The notes under the pieces: generated by a model
The model's database searches: none
The model's input: only the letters and a program-made list of their open reading frames with translations
What the model was told of the DNA's origin: nothing
Program-made: the position numbers and the translations under genes
NCBI GenBank assembly: GCA_026770025.1
Contig: JAMXDE010000010.1
Coordinates: 124,001-188,000 of the forward strand
Direction of reading: 5' to 3'
Source: Craspedostauros australis
Lineage: Eukaryota > Bacillariophyta > Bacillariophyceae > Mastogloiales > Achnanthaceae
Length of the DNA: 64,000 bases
Part shown: positions 21,401 through 29,032 of the stretch, in pieces
Layout of the letters: each line of letters begins with the position of its first letter
How positions within the stretch are numbered: position 1 is the first letter of the stretch

Positions 21401-21426
21401 TTGGAGAATATGGTGTCCGTCGCCAC
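15403..21426 (-). CDS. Copia-A integrase, reverse transcriptase, RNase H and long C-terminal extension
   Basis: This is a frame of 2,007 residues. Integrase: ATDTIF near the start holds the first Asp, AFHSDNAKEQ (about residue 58) the second, and NPAEHNAILYMKR the Glu. Reverse transcriptase covers about 620-830, with RKARLVANG, GDVGNAFLYA and the catalytic TYVDDVLVF at 780-788. RNase H covers about 985-1122 (CYVDADHGHD, STYGSELVAAR, DNIADILTKPL). The protein then continues for about 885 residues, which Copia proteins normally lack; within it, about 1440-1500 (GSRVLYPAGKKGPFQGIVVG...) looks like a small SH3-fold or Tudor-like module. The frame is continuous with the preceding one apart from a TGA at 21439-21441 that falls just before the first integrase Asp, so this part may be made by readthrough or not at all. 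Confidence 0.9.
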   Translation of the reverse strand: MATDTIFSNVKSFGDGYSMAQIFYGTSSHMINAYGLKKKEGVFVAFQDFIRTEGAPWAFHSDNAKEQTGEKVLKLLRDLHIKSRLTEPHNQQQNPAEHNAILYMKRCVTTLIDRTGAPPRAWFHAFRYMCYVHNHTSDPSLRYAIPYTVRHGETVDISALLTFQFYEKVLYHDPNATFPNSKEKSGYWLGVAESHGDFLTYHVLDDESRRVLVRSVVRPFRKGINNNRRVTFDQDMDPETDNPSTRTPLELSGTPQGWKTKIPPKRGYAATAKTTHPRAWENKTNKPTRPTGIPNSGEARNTGPVTRSQTLTKRAAKAPTTRDTKKDKPRTNRDTPDRGDSDPGSSYLPCSSGPPSYQRMDDGPEERGGNKRTKQNKRSVLSTGTRKGIPWKNIVHGTIRSIIQTIAADPVTTGVNTMPPQRVPTLTNHPGNPRQNPPGCNTNIPWDTTSISFACNLTATEVNQLAYLAQCDQYTERDNFILDGRNLNWKAKGITRHHHETREDGTTEAILEILWMNGMRSWCRMGDLRAQQPDIIIEYTEQNHLQDQKGFEWVELHRARNQHMRSMLATKLANHRPGNKYKFGTLVPNSLKHAMAIDRLNGNGLWSEAINKELDQIKRLGTFRQPRPNEALDGYTKIPYHIVYDVKFDLRRKARLVANGNKTSPPTEDVYSGVVASDTIRIAFAIAAANGLRAYAGDVGNAFLYADTLEKCYIRAGPEFGDLEGKPLIIQKGLYGLRTSSARFHEHFADTLRTMGFLPSKADNDIYTREADDHYEMITTYVDDVLVFSKDPIPIIDDLKKRYTMKQCGDPEYYLGGNIVDLPKNWKDRGVNIGLSAQTYIGNVIKRVEQLVGKTIPKASTPMVEACHPESDTSDFTSTEDARTYRSILGCLNWVVTLGRLDIQYATTTMAQFAMAPRKGHLLTIQRIIGYLKGRERGAILCDPNPVDHTNIDTTLSSHWREFYPTASEVTPISVPTPKGKPVQITCYVDADHGHDQVTRKSMTGVVLLINNTIVKTICKRQNTVETSTYGSELVAARIATEAVTGLRYMLRDLGVPIDGPAIMLGDNKAVVLNTTVPSSTLKKKHCSLAFHQIRECIAAGIIVFAHIASVDNIADILTKPLSKTPFHHITSRTIFRNSIHESGYHSETISQAITRSRTTRADDDPDIMATETQEPPPPKEEHTMSVNMARYQQTSMKYSPTSKTLRLTRTQREPNPLETAQRKSPRTIKRTKSTSASPNRQQTQNSSVVYDMTDNRTTNQNHEPAGAPTDKLLIRRGDTPPSALTDEFSTFSSINPSCGSDVLCYPRDMLETGPIMPSNQSHVATSTKFRKPPPGAAMPAIKEVNCETSFHTGLTPRVFVTPEHETYRCDMLIADLQEDLARNATAPSIAFRDMNMLSPQKRSRHNQDPGHNLSPFQTRTRKMTFPKYTPFYDGIQCPVPGSRVLYPAGKKGPFQGIVVGYSGRRVRIFCMKGNDNTSAGEITHVEKQSIYPLTLSEYLDDNLQTTEVLSIAIADGQCFYTKEDGAWGESPDEYRATLRKPSICHFFKVRMNRIPIILARARKARMVRKQSDTLAVNLAREKKALANEPFPPTDEDDMVDGIPSLEDTRPSLEEGETLEGRFLDEIPDGFFDKKMTAEEASHQESESEVYRDGDQESQEPGSVIDVEAEIASGAVISHPRPPIRRSSRPSPASKILTATRDGQGYTDKVRPKPMIPTDHSVDSASAQEPGDSDDSGSIFRPEDNSSNRNQASRRPTPGASSKQSNRPKRKGLFDESEDSTVSSGMSRIKTIKQVRSAKKTTSGTINAKGALTTTAENPPDATEPMLPITRDEQPEVPTPPEGPADDDVPIATAYPAPASHNEDANTSTRSFPVLNHPLPSTPNTPETSNANKRARTEPRPAIAYPSPRRLRSGYIMSGNPEPTMMQPSIFQMPPDPTAQIKAVLQNDERTPMVIQTLADILFCGGLDHINQVQQVSITSSLNKALKAMLTNRRQSRSYYDNNEQSE

Positions 21427-21438
21427 GATCTCCCGGAT

Positions 21439-23400
21439 TCATTGTCGTCGCATCCACTCGAATCTGGACTTCTTGTGCCTTCGCATAGGGTAAGTGATCA
21501 CTGCCCGCATGAGTTGTGTGGTTCTGGCAAGGGTCTGTTTGATCACGTGCGTGGGCAGGTACCCGAGGTATGGTCGGATCTTGTGAAGATCGATGGACTT
21601 CCATTTAGCTCGGAATGGGAACCCTTGGTGGCTGTACTCGGTCATAGCTTCCGCAGGGTGTCGGTCCATGGTGTCCATGGGATTGTCCTTTCCCGGGTCG
21701 TCAATCCCAGCGGGATTCTCGCCCTTGGTGTGCCTGTGGTATTCAGGTGCGCTTCGTGGGTCTCCCCGAAGGGTGTCGACACGTGTTGCCTTGGTCACGC
21801 CGATCTCATTGGGGATACGAAAAGTCTCCCGATTTCTCTGGAACGCCGGTTCGGATCCTACCGAGTGTAAGGATGAGATGACGCTGTCAGCCTCGTCATC
21901 CGGATCTGATACCTTTGTCGATAGGACGTTGGTTGGCTCGATGTATCCCATTTGGTCCGTTCCTACTGCGTTGGCCTCGCGATCGATGCCCAGCTCCCTG
22001 TATAGGTGGTCGATGTCTCCCGCGGAGAGATTGTCCACCATGTCGAAAAGGGTGCCTTGGATCGAAATGGCAGTGTCGGTAGCCGATTTCGCGAATGTTA
22101 CCGTGTCGATTGCATGTGACATTCCGATGAGTTCCTCGAGACTTAGAGTGTCAAGGAATGCGTCCACCTTGGGGTACTCCTCGTGTACACGGTTGGGGTC
22201 TCCTGTGGCGTGCTCATCTGGATGATGGACGTTGGGGTCCATGGATTCTCGTCCTTCCATGGGATTATCCGGGATACCGTCTATGGCTTGGCGTGTCCTG
22301 GGTTCCGTGGGATCCTTCGATGCATTGTGGGCGCTTGGATCCATTGCCCCAGCGTCACGCGATGCATCAGGTTGGTCATCCCAGTCGACAACCTTGTCTC
22401 CTCCAATTGGGTCCCTGGTAAGGTAGCAACCCATGGGCACGTTGCATACGTGTCCTCCTTGGTGATCTGAAGGGTTCCATCCTTGCTTTGGGGTGATGTC
22501 ATAGGTGGGCAGATCCTCATCGTCCTCCATGATGGGAAAAACGTCGAACGTCATCAGCGCGTCTCGCATCTCCAAGTTGATTGTCGTGTCTTCGTTAGGC
22601 ATTAGGCATTGTCGACCTGTGCCTGGTGTCGCGAACGATGCCCGGTGTTCTGACGAAACCGTATCGAGGACGGCTCCACTGGCCCGAATTTGGTGGTCGG
22701 AGAGCAGCGTCACCCGACTGTCGACGTTCAGAGCGGCTTCATAGATCCGGAGGATCACTTCGTTGCCTTCTCTGGTCCTGGCTTTGATACTTGCGTCTAC
22801 CACCGCGAGGTTGTTCTTTCTCATCGTGCTGGCCACGGCACCGACGATGTTGTACGTCCGATGCGGGTAGATGTAGTCAATCTTCCAGACCCGGTCCTTG
22901 TTCCCGATAACGCAGCATTGTGCGCCTCCGTCACATACCGCGTATGTTTGCGGAGAGAAGGTCGCCAGGTTGATCAGCTGTTCGGGTACTGATTGGCGTT
23001 GATTGGATTCTGGTGGATCGATAGGGCTTGGGGCGTCGGATGAGTCACCCATCGTGATCATTTTCACGAGTCGGTCGTTGCCGTTCTCCTCGTGTCCTCC
23101 ATAATCGACTAGGAACTTGGCAAGCTCCGAAGCGTCAATCGAGGATAGGTCCGATCCATTCCCGTCCTGGGAATCAGATCCCTCGGTGGATCCTGCGGTG
23201 TACCTGGCCAGGTTCGCGTGGGTGACACCTCCATACTGCTTGTGTGGCTTGGTTTCCTCCCCTTTCTCTGGGGGCTTCACGCTGGCAGGTGGTTGGAGTT
23301 CCTCCTGCTCCTTCTTGCCTTCGACGCGGGTGAATCCGGATCCGTTCCGGTCGTTATTGCGGCGGGCCCAGCGGAGGGAACTGCGGAGTTTCATGATCAC
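21439..23400 (-). CDS. Copia-A protease region and start of integrase
   Basis: A frame of 653 residues, in the same phase as the frames on either side and bounded by TGA codons. The aspartic protease motif is AVCDGGAQCCVIG at about residue 155, where DGGA replaces the common DSGA. A long acidic linker of about 350 residues follows. The last 50 residues (KIRPYLGYLPTHVIKQTLAR then MRRHKKSRFEW) look like the pre-integrase region, so the TGA at its end interrupts integrase rather than separating two proteins. The frame opens directly after the gag stop; the first ATG is two codons in. Confidence 0.85.
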   Translation of the reverse strand: MIMKLRSSLRWARRNNDRNGSGFTRVEGKKEQEELQPPASVKPPEKGEETKPHKQYGGVTHANLARYTAGSTEGSDSQDGNGSDLSSIDASELAKFLVDYGGHEENGNDRLVKMITMGDSSDAPSPIDPPESNQRQSVPEQLINLATFSPQTYAVCDGGAQCCVIGNKDRVWKIDYIYPHRTYNIVGAVASTMRKNNLAVVDASIKARTREGNEVILRIYEAALNVDSRVTLLSDHQIRASGAVLDTVSSEHRASFATPGTGRQCLMPNEDTTINLEMRDALMTFDVFPIMEDDEDLPTYDITPKQGWNPSDHQGGHVCNVPMGCYLTRDPIGGDKVVDWDDQPDASRDAGAMDPSAHNASKDPTEPRTRQAIDGIPDNPMEGRESMDPNVHHPDEHATGDPNRVHEEYPKVDAFLDTLSLEELIGMSHAIDTVTFAKSATDTAISIQGTLFDMVDNLSAGDIDHLYRELGIDREANAVGTDQMGYIEPTNVLSTKVSDPDDEADSVISSLHSVGSEPAFQRNRETFRIPNEIGVTKATRVDTLRGDPRSAPEYHRHTKGENPAGIDDPGKDNPMDTMDRHPAEAMTEYSHQGFPFRAKWKSIDLHKIRPYLGYLPTHVIKQTLARTTQLMRAVITYPMRRHKKSRFEWMRRQ

Positions 23401-26031
23401 TCAACGGACCTTCTCGGGTAGTCCATCGAATACTTCTTGTGAGATGAAGGTGGGATCCTCCTGTAGTTTCTTCGAAATGGCATTGATGACCATCTCAGTG
23501 TTGGATTCACCTTGATCTTGGTTGGGTTCGGTGGTTGTCTTGAAGATCCTGCGTTTGCCGGACCTTGATCCCCGCTGGTTGTTGGCTACCGCATTGTCCC
23601 TGGCGGACTCGGAGATGAGGTACATGCAGGTGGCTCCCATCGACTGCATGTCCGGGCTTCGCTCGATGCTCCGGACCATGGTGCGAACGTTGATGTCGTC
23701 GCAACCGATGAGGTGGTTAAGGAGCGTGCGGCGTTGTTGCGCGTCGGAGACTTGTTGATCCGGATTTGTCGCTAGGAAATTCACGTTCGCGAATATATCC
23801 TGGATTTCCTTCACATAGGATCCCAGGTCCTGTCTGCTGGGGTTGAAGTCGTGTACCCTCTTCATCAGAGAGTCGACCTCCATTCCTCTGATCCAGTCGT
23901 TATCGTAGGTATTGAGGAGTTCATTCCAGAATAGGATACCGTCCTCGGTGAGGAGTCCTCTGGTGGCGAGTCCATGTGCTGGGCCGCCGGCGAATACGGA
24001 GTATAGTCCCGCGAATAGGGTCCTGACGTCGCTCGCGACCTGTTCTGGCGAGGTGGTTGTTGGCACACCTGTCACCGGGTCGATGTGGTCCTTGATCGCA
24101 TGGATTCCTTGGGAATGGTATCGGTGCCGGAACTGGTCGTTGATCAGGTACGCCATGTCGTTTCCCAGGAGGTGGGCATGGATTTGGTGTTTCACCACTT
24201 GGAAGGATGCCGCATCACTCGTGAACTTGACGGAGTCGGGGATGGGGCGTCGCTTCGTTAGCTTGGTCTGGGCGGCTGGTGGTTCGCCGCGGGTGGGTCC
24301 ACGATGGGGTGTATACCCGGGATCGTGTTGCCCATGTGGGGTGTTCGGGCCCATGTTGCGTGGGTCATGTCTTCCGAAACCTCCATTGGGGTCGGTTGGG
24401 CGGTACCCATACGCGGGTGGTCGTGGTGGATACCCGGGGTGAGGGTGTCCAACGGGGGTGAAGGCTCCTTGTGGCATTGGAAAACCTCCGGCTCCATGGG
24501 GAAAATGGCCCATGGGGATAGGGATTCCAATGGGCGGGAATCCTCCTGAGTGGGTTCCGTGGTACATCGGGAGCGGTGGGCCATGAGGGAATTGGTTTCC
24601 CATGGTAGGGGGATGCCCATACGGGTTGCCGCCGTAGTGTCCATGGTTAATTGGGGGTCCATGGTTGTCACGGTGCGGACGGTTTGTCCCATGATTCGCG
24701 GGTGGGTTGCCGGCAGGGTTTCGGTTCACGGGTTCGTGCCCGTTGTTGCCTTGATGGTTACCCATGCCGTGTGAGGCTGGTGTATCCGCAGTACCGTGGT
24801 AGGGGTGCGGGTTCCGATTGTGGGGTGGACGGTTCCCGTCGTTCTCTGGGAAGTTCATCCGGGGTGCATTGGTGTTTCCTAGGCCTCTGGCGGTCGTTTC
24901 GGGGGCGAAGGTTACTACCTTGGTGCCGGTTGGGTTGCGGTTGTAATCGCCGATCGTTGCGGGGTCTACGTTGGGGAAGAGTCGGTTGCGTCCTGTGGGA
25001 CCGCGGTTGTCGGATGCGCCTACGGTATCGTCGTTACCAGGGTGTTGGTCGTAGTCGGTGCCTGGTTCTGTACCTCCGTTGGGCGGGGTGGTACCACGGT
25101 TGTCGATGATTACTGGTGACGTGTTTTGTGATCCTTGCTTGGCGATGCTGGAGAGTTGGGTTTCGTTCGGGAAGTCGGGTGGAGTACGGTGCGGTGTGTT
25201 CCCACCAAGCATGAGGGAGAGCCCAGATGGGGTTCCTCCTTGGTGGCTGTCGTTGTCGCGTCCGGTTCTATGGGTAGATGCTTCTGACCCAGATGAGATG
25301 CTGGTCGCGGATGCGTTGGAGAGTGCTTTCTTGTGCTCCCCGATGGCATTCAACCAAGCTTGGTTATGATGGCGTTTGCCGCATCGTTCGGAACGGCAGA
25401 AGTCTGCCATGGCTTTGGCGGTGGTGTCCGTGTCGGTGAACATCGCGTCAAGGGTGGATTCGAGAGTGGATTCATCCTCAACTTCGATGGATCTGACCCA
25501 TTCTCCGATGTGGTAGATGAGGAGTCCTGTCTCGTAGTTCCTTGCAACGTCGTCCGGGTGCTTGAGGTTGAACATGATTAATGCTGGGTTCATGTCGGTG
25601 GCTTCTTCATGGATGGTGATCAGCAGTTGGGAGATGGTTTTCTCTTCTGCGAGGGTCTTGGCTGGAAAGAGATCAAAGATCATGGCGGTTTCGATGCTGA
25701 TCCGGAACTCCTGTTTGAGTTCCGTGAACGCGTCCCAGGTAGTCTTGTGGACGTGGCGCACGACTTCGGTTTCGTTGGTTCTTTCCTTTCGGTTCCATGC
25801 ATCCACGATGATGGGGTGTCGGAAGGTGACCTCGATGAAATCGACTCCGATCTCTGTGAAGGAGAGCGAAGATGGCCCGGCCGTTGGGTAGCCTGGCGTG
25901 CCATCAAGGATGGCAGAGAGGCTTGGGTCCTTCGGGTCCGCGGGAAGGGTCTCGAAGGCTTCGGTCCTGTCTCCTGGGCTCCTCTTGGGAGGTGGCCGGT
26001 TGGAGGCTTGGAGGCGTTGGGTGACGGTCAT
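23401..26031 (-). CDS. Copia-A gag-like protein
   Basis: 876 residues from the ATG at 26031 (MTVTQRLQAS), 46 bp inside the 5' LTR. The N-terminal third is helical. Residues about 320-600 are an extremely Gly/Pro/Asn/His-rich disordered stretch (for example GGNPYGHPPTMGNQFPHG). The last 270 residues resemble the capsid part of Copia gag. No CCHC zinc knuckle is visible, which is unusual. It ends with TGA at 23403-23401 and the protease frame follows in the same phase, a gag-pol junction that would need readthrough. Confidence 0.85.
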   Translation of the reverse strand: MTVTQRLQASNRPPPKRSPGDRTEAFETLPADPKDPSLSAILDGTPGYPTAGPSSLSFTEIGVDFIEVTFRHPIIVDAWNRKERTNETEVVRHVHKTTWDAFTELKQEFRISIETAMIFDLFPAKTLAEEKTISQLLITIHEEATDMNPALIMFNLKHPDDVARNYETGLLIYHIGEWVRSIEVEDESTLESTLDAMFTDTDTTAKAMADFCRSERCGKRHHNQAWLNAIGEHKKALSNASATSISSGSEASTHRTGRDNDSHQGGTPSGLSLMLGGNTPHRTPPDFPNETQLSSIAKQGSQNTSPVIIDNRGTTPPNGGTEPGTDYDQHPGNDDTVGASDNRGPTGRNRLFPNVDPATIGDYNRNPTGTKVVTFAPETTARGLGNTNAPRMNFPENDGNRPPHNRNPHPYHGTADTPASHGMGNHQGNNGHEPVNRNPAGNPPANHGTNRPHRDNHGPPINHGHYGGNPYGHPPTMGNQFPHGPPLPMYHGTHSGGFPPIGIPIPMGHFPHGAGGFPMPQGAFTPVGHPHPGYPPRPPAYGYRPTDPNGGFGRHDPRNMGPNTPHGQHDPGYTPHRGPTRGEPPAAQTKLTKRRPIPDSVKFTSDAASFQVVKHQIHAHLLGNDMAYLINDQFRHRYHSQGIHAIKDHIDPVTGVPTTTSPEQVASDVRTLFAGLYSVFAGGPAHGLATRGLLTEDGILFWNELLNTYDNDWIRGMEVDSLMKRVHDFNPSRQDLGSYVKEIQDIFANVNFLATNPDQQVSDAQQRRTLLNHLIGCDDINVRTMVRSIERSPDMQSMGATCMYLISESARDNAVANNQRGSRSGKRRIFKTTTEPNQDQGESNTEMVINAISKKLQEDPTFISQEVFDGLPEKVR

Positions 26032-26076
26032 CTTGCAGAGGTCTAAGAGCTTGACAATCTTTTGCGACTGTTAATC

Positions 26077-26605
26077 TAATAGAGCCCAAACGTAATGGCT
26101 GTTGTCTTGTTGGCTGTTCTTTAGCTGTAGGCAGAGGCTTGACTGGCAAGCAGGTCTGGACGAGAGTCTTCTGTTCCACAAGTAGTCAATTGAGAATACT
26201 GGTAGATGGTGAAGAAACGTGCGGATTATGAGATTAGTGCTATGGTTCTTCTCTTCGAGGGGAATCTCCTGTGATGTCCTGTATGACAATGCGTGTGGGT
26301 TGTGTAGCCCAAGTACCGTGAGTCGAGATCCGTCGTCTGGGTTCTGTGAGAGACAATGGGCGATGATGCTCGTTGTTGTGGCTTTGGTTCCGTGCGTCGG
26401 CGTTTTGGCGATGGTGGGTGTCAGGAACTTGGTTATCGGAACCTCATTGGTTCCCTGACACGAATTCCGAAGATCCGCTTCAAGGTTCTGGATCTGTCTC
26501 CAAACGTGGGGTCCGGCGAAGTATTCATTCGATCTACTGGAATGCTGACGAGTCGGATGATTCGTAGTCTCTCTCGCTACGGTGGCTACTAGTTTAGCTC
26601 TATTA
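26077..26605 (-). repeat. Copia-A 5' LTR (right on the plus strand)
   Basis: 529 bp, bounded by target copy GTCGC at 26606-26610. The sequence just inside (minus strand GATTAACAGTCGC) has no obvious tRNA 3'-end match beginning TGG. Confidence 0.95.
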
Positions 26606-26610
26606 GTCGC

Positions 26611-27012
26611 AACCCCGTATTTTCCAGATCGACTCTGCTTTTCTTGACTTTGACTTTGGCTATGATGAGTGGTGGTGGACGTGTTGTGAGCACAACTTGA
26701 TTGGTTGGGGAATGTGGCAGCGTCAAATGAAGGGAACGCCACAGAGAGCATCGGTGCCGTTTTGCTTCTTGTTTGGTGGTGATTTCGAGATGATTTGATC
26801 ACGAATGAGTCTTGGATACGAAACAGAGAACTAGTTTTGGGGTTTTCGGTAATTTATTGTTTTCATAATAAACAGCGCATGATGCGTCAGAATGGTTTGA
26901 TCACCGTGCACAATGCGCAAACATTCGCCGGACCAATCAGAACACGCCCACCGACAACAACAGTCGCCACCAAAACACAAGAGAGATGACAAGAAAGAGG
27001 AAACAACAACGA
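26611..27012 (-). promoter_or_regulatory. Upstream region of the broken secreted-protein gene, copy A, displaced by Copia-A
   Basis: Matches 54481-54883 upstream of the intact gene. It includes an inverted CCAAT-type box in GGACCAATCAGAA near 26930. The frame of the secreted protein also stays open through 26802 here, so part could be 5' coding sequence if the true start is the more upstream ATG (at 26802 here, 54673 in copy B). Confidence 0.55.
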
Positions 27013-27561
27013 AGTTGGGACAGACTAGCTTCGGGATGGATCCGGGACTTGAATGTCCATTCCGCGTACACGGTATTCGTATCCAAAACCGATACTGTGA
27101 TGAAAGGCTACCGCACACGCGATGTGTAGTTGAACCACAATCCACGCTTTGCTCACCCTCCAGCTCATGCACTCCTGCCACCTGTCCAGCTCGTCATCCT
27201 GCCAAACATGCACCCATTTTGAAGCATATCCATGTGAATGGATCAGCTGCTGCTCCATGGGTGATGATGCTGGACGACTGTATGTGTGCAGAACTACCAC
27301 GGCATGCTGCTGCACAACAAAGAACGGCTACAGTACGACAGCATGAACCCCACCTTTTTACTCGATCGTCCTATCAACAGTAAGCTTAACACATAAAACA
27401 AGCAATCAGAAACAAGCTTCACAGCTTACTTCCGAGTCTACTACAGTTACATCATCGTCTGATACAGCTTCGTCCTCAACATCAAACGGCGTCAAAACCG
27501 GTTGAAGGACAGATCATCCTCCTGACAACGTGCAAAAGACACGGAATACCAACTACGTGTC
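27013..27561. other. Unique spacer between the two module copies
   Basis: 549 bp with no match to the flanks of either copy. The plus-strand frame 26913-27383 crosses the homology boundary and looks accidental. I see no gene or RNA here. Confidence 0.4.
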
Positions 27562-27697
27562 TCCTCCGTTGATTCACAATTGGTGACATCAGTCATCGAT
27601 CGACCAGAACGATCCCACGAGTCGATGGTTCTCTTTGTTCCATGACAACAGAAGAGAACAACTTCCCTCTCTTGATTGTTGTTCGCACGCGACCGAG
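27562..27697 (+). promoter_or_regulatory. Ancestral upstream block of ankyrin gene B, stranded 21 kb away by H2
   Basis: Nearly identical to 4328-4469 upstream of ankyrin gene A, including ATCCCACGAGTCGATGG. It stops at the left end of H2; the rest of the leader resumes at 48949. The last four bases, CGAG (27694-27697), are the target duplication. Confidence 0.7.
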
Positions 27698-27712
27698 GGA
27701 AGCGCAGTAAAT
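27698..27712. repeat. H2 left terminal inverted repeat
   Basis: GGAAGCGCAGTAAAT, complementary to the right end except one base. Between it and Copia-1 (27713-28156) I see no confident gene; the minus-strand frame 27843-28156 would join to sequence at 35980-36082 once Copia-1 is removed. Confidence 0.85.
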
Positions 27713-28162
27713 GCCATATAATGGTCGGTTTTTGGTTTCTTCACGCTTGAGGCATGTTGCACGGTTTTGGGATCGGTAAAGTCATGCACAAATGGGACTA
27801 CTTGAGCACGCCTTTCCCGTGTCGACATGACGTCGAACTCATTTACGCACGTGCTCGACATGTCCTGCACTGTGTGCCAATGACGATGATGTCCGCTTTG
27901 CGCTCGTTCCACCCCTGTCGCGTCTGCTCCAACACACGCAAATTTCCAGACCCACAACCCATGGCATCGCCCCCTTCCCTCATCATCGCCGTGCGACACA
28001 TTTGCCCCTTGCTTGTCGGCGCGATGTCCTCAGGTGGACATCGTCTTTCCAACTCGTACGTTTCTTCGCGCAGGTTACTTTCGTGCCTTTGTCCGGGCGG
28101 TTCTATCTCACATTGCTGTTCAGAACCATCACGCGCTCCTACAACATACACGGAATGATGCA

Positions 28163-28950
28163 TGTCGAGATGTGCATGTGAGTATATGTCAAGATGTACG
28201 TGTATATGTGCATCGTTCACCCGTTATTCTCTCATACGCACTTGGACGGTATAACTACATTCGTGTCTATAGTATACTGTGATTCGTCAGAATTACAGGG
28301 GAAATGGAACACACGAAAAGGGGCAAGATTTCTGGAGGAAATTTGCAAATAACGATTTCTGGGAGAATCAGAAGATCGTCCGTCCATGCATCAATGGTAC
28401 CAAGAGAATCTCGAGGTACTTCCCAACTAAACCTCAGATGACGATATCATCTGACAGACTGCAGCATCACCAATGGAACGTGACATCTGGAGAGCAGAAG
28501 GACGCCTACTGACGTTGACAGGATGTCAACATGTCGCCACGTCGACAGCTGTCTCCAAGTCAGAGCAGGAGGCGAAGATGCGATGACCCATGAAGATCAT
28601 GGATACTGAAGGTGAACTTCAAATGGTAAGTACTCATGGAGTAGGAACCAGTACTGAATGAACAGAGTGTCGAATGCGGAGTACGCATCGAACACAGAGT
28701 ATCGTGTAGCACGAGCACACGATGCCGAGAGAGAGAGAGTAAAGAGAGAAGAGCGAGAGAGCATCTCGCATACCGACTCATAGTCGGAGACTGAATCTAC
28801 GAAACAGATTGAAGCACCGAGAGCATCGGGCGAGAGAACGGCGTACACCGAGAGCATTGGAGTAGCCAAGTAATGAAATAGCAAACAGACGACTATCAAC
28901 CAACACCATCTTCCACGATCGTAGGTTACCGTGAGCAGAACTTGCCAACA
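28163..28950 (+). repeat. Copia-1 5' LTR
   Basis: 788 bp, TG...CA ends, nearly identical to 35188-35973. Confidence 0.95.
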
Positions 28951-28962
28951 CGTTTATAAACG
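28951..28962. other. Palindrome CGTTTATAAACG directly after the Copia-1 5' LTR
   Basis: A perfect 12-bp palindrome at the position where a tRNA primer-binding site is expected. Copia-2 has CGTTTCGAAACG at the equivalent place (39653-39664). No TGG-starting tRNA complement is seen. Confidence 0.6.
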
Positions 28963-29032
28963 ATAGATCAGGGCGAGCCCGCGGATCGGATCGTGCGAGG
29001 AAGACGAACATCATTCAGGAGCAACAGACTGA

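Larger units (their letters stand above)
14776..26605 (-). mobile_element. LTR retrotransposon Copia-A (11,830 bp), minus orientation
   Basis: Two 529-bp LTRs enclose three consecutive frames (gag, protease, then integrase-RT-RNase H). Integrase lies before reverse transcriptase, which makes it Ty1/Copia-type. It is flanked by GTCGC at 14771-14775 and 26606-26610; copy B shows the empty site with one GTCGC near 54476-54480. The LTR ends are TAATAGAGC...GCTCTATTA, not the usual TG...CA. A purine-rich tract (GAAGGGGAG on the minus strand) abuts the 3' LTR at 15305. I count four differences between the two LTRs (under 1%), so insertion was recent. The length and a roughly 885-residue C-terminal extension are unusual for Copia. 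Confidence 0.95.
4328..27012 (+). repeat. Segmental duplication, copy A (about 6.0 kb plus two mobile-element insertions)
   Basis: Copy A consists of 4328-9540, 14419-14775 and 26611-27012. These pieces are collinear with copy B (27562-27697 plus 48950-54883). The gaps in copy A are exactly Harbinger H1 with its CAG duplication and Copia-A with its GTCGC duplication. Homology stops at 27012 (copy B 54883). The net lengths, about 5.97 kb and 6.08 kb, differ almost entirely by one 102-bp ankyrin unit. The copies lie in direct orientation with a 549-bp unique spacer. Confidence 0.9.

Noticed and set aside
26913..27383. 156-codon plus-strand frame across the end of module copy A
   Set aside because: It crosses the homology boundary, is not kept in copy B, and shows no domain.
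28951..28990. tRNA primer-binding site after the Copia-1 5' LTR
   Set aside because: No TGG-starting tRNA 3'-end complement; the palindrome is reported instead.
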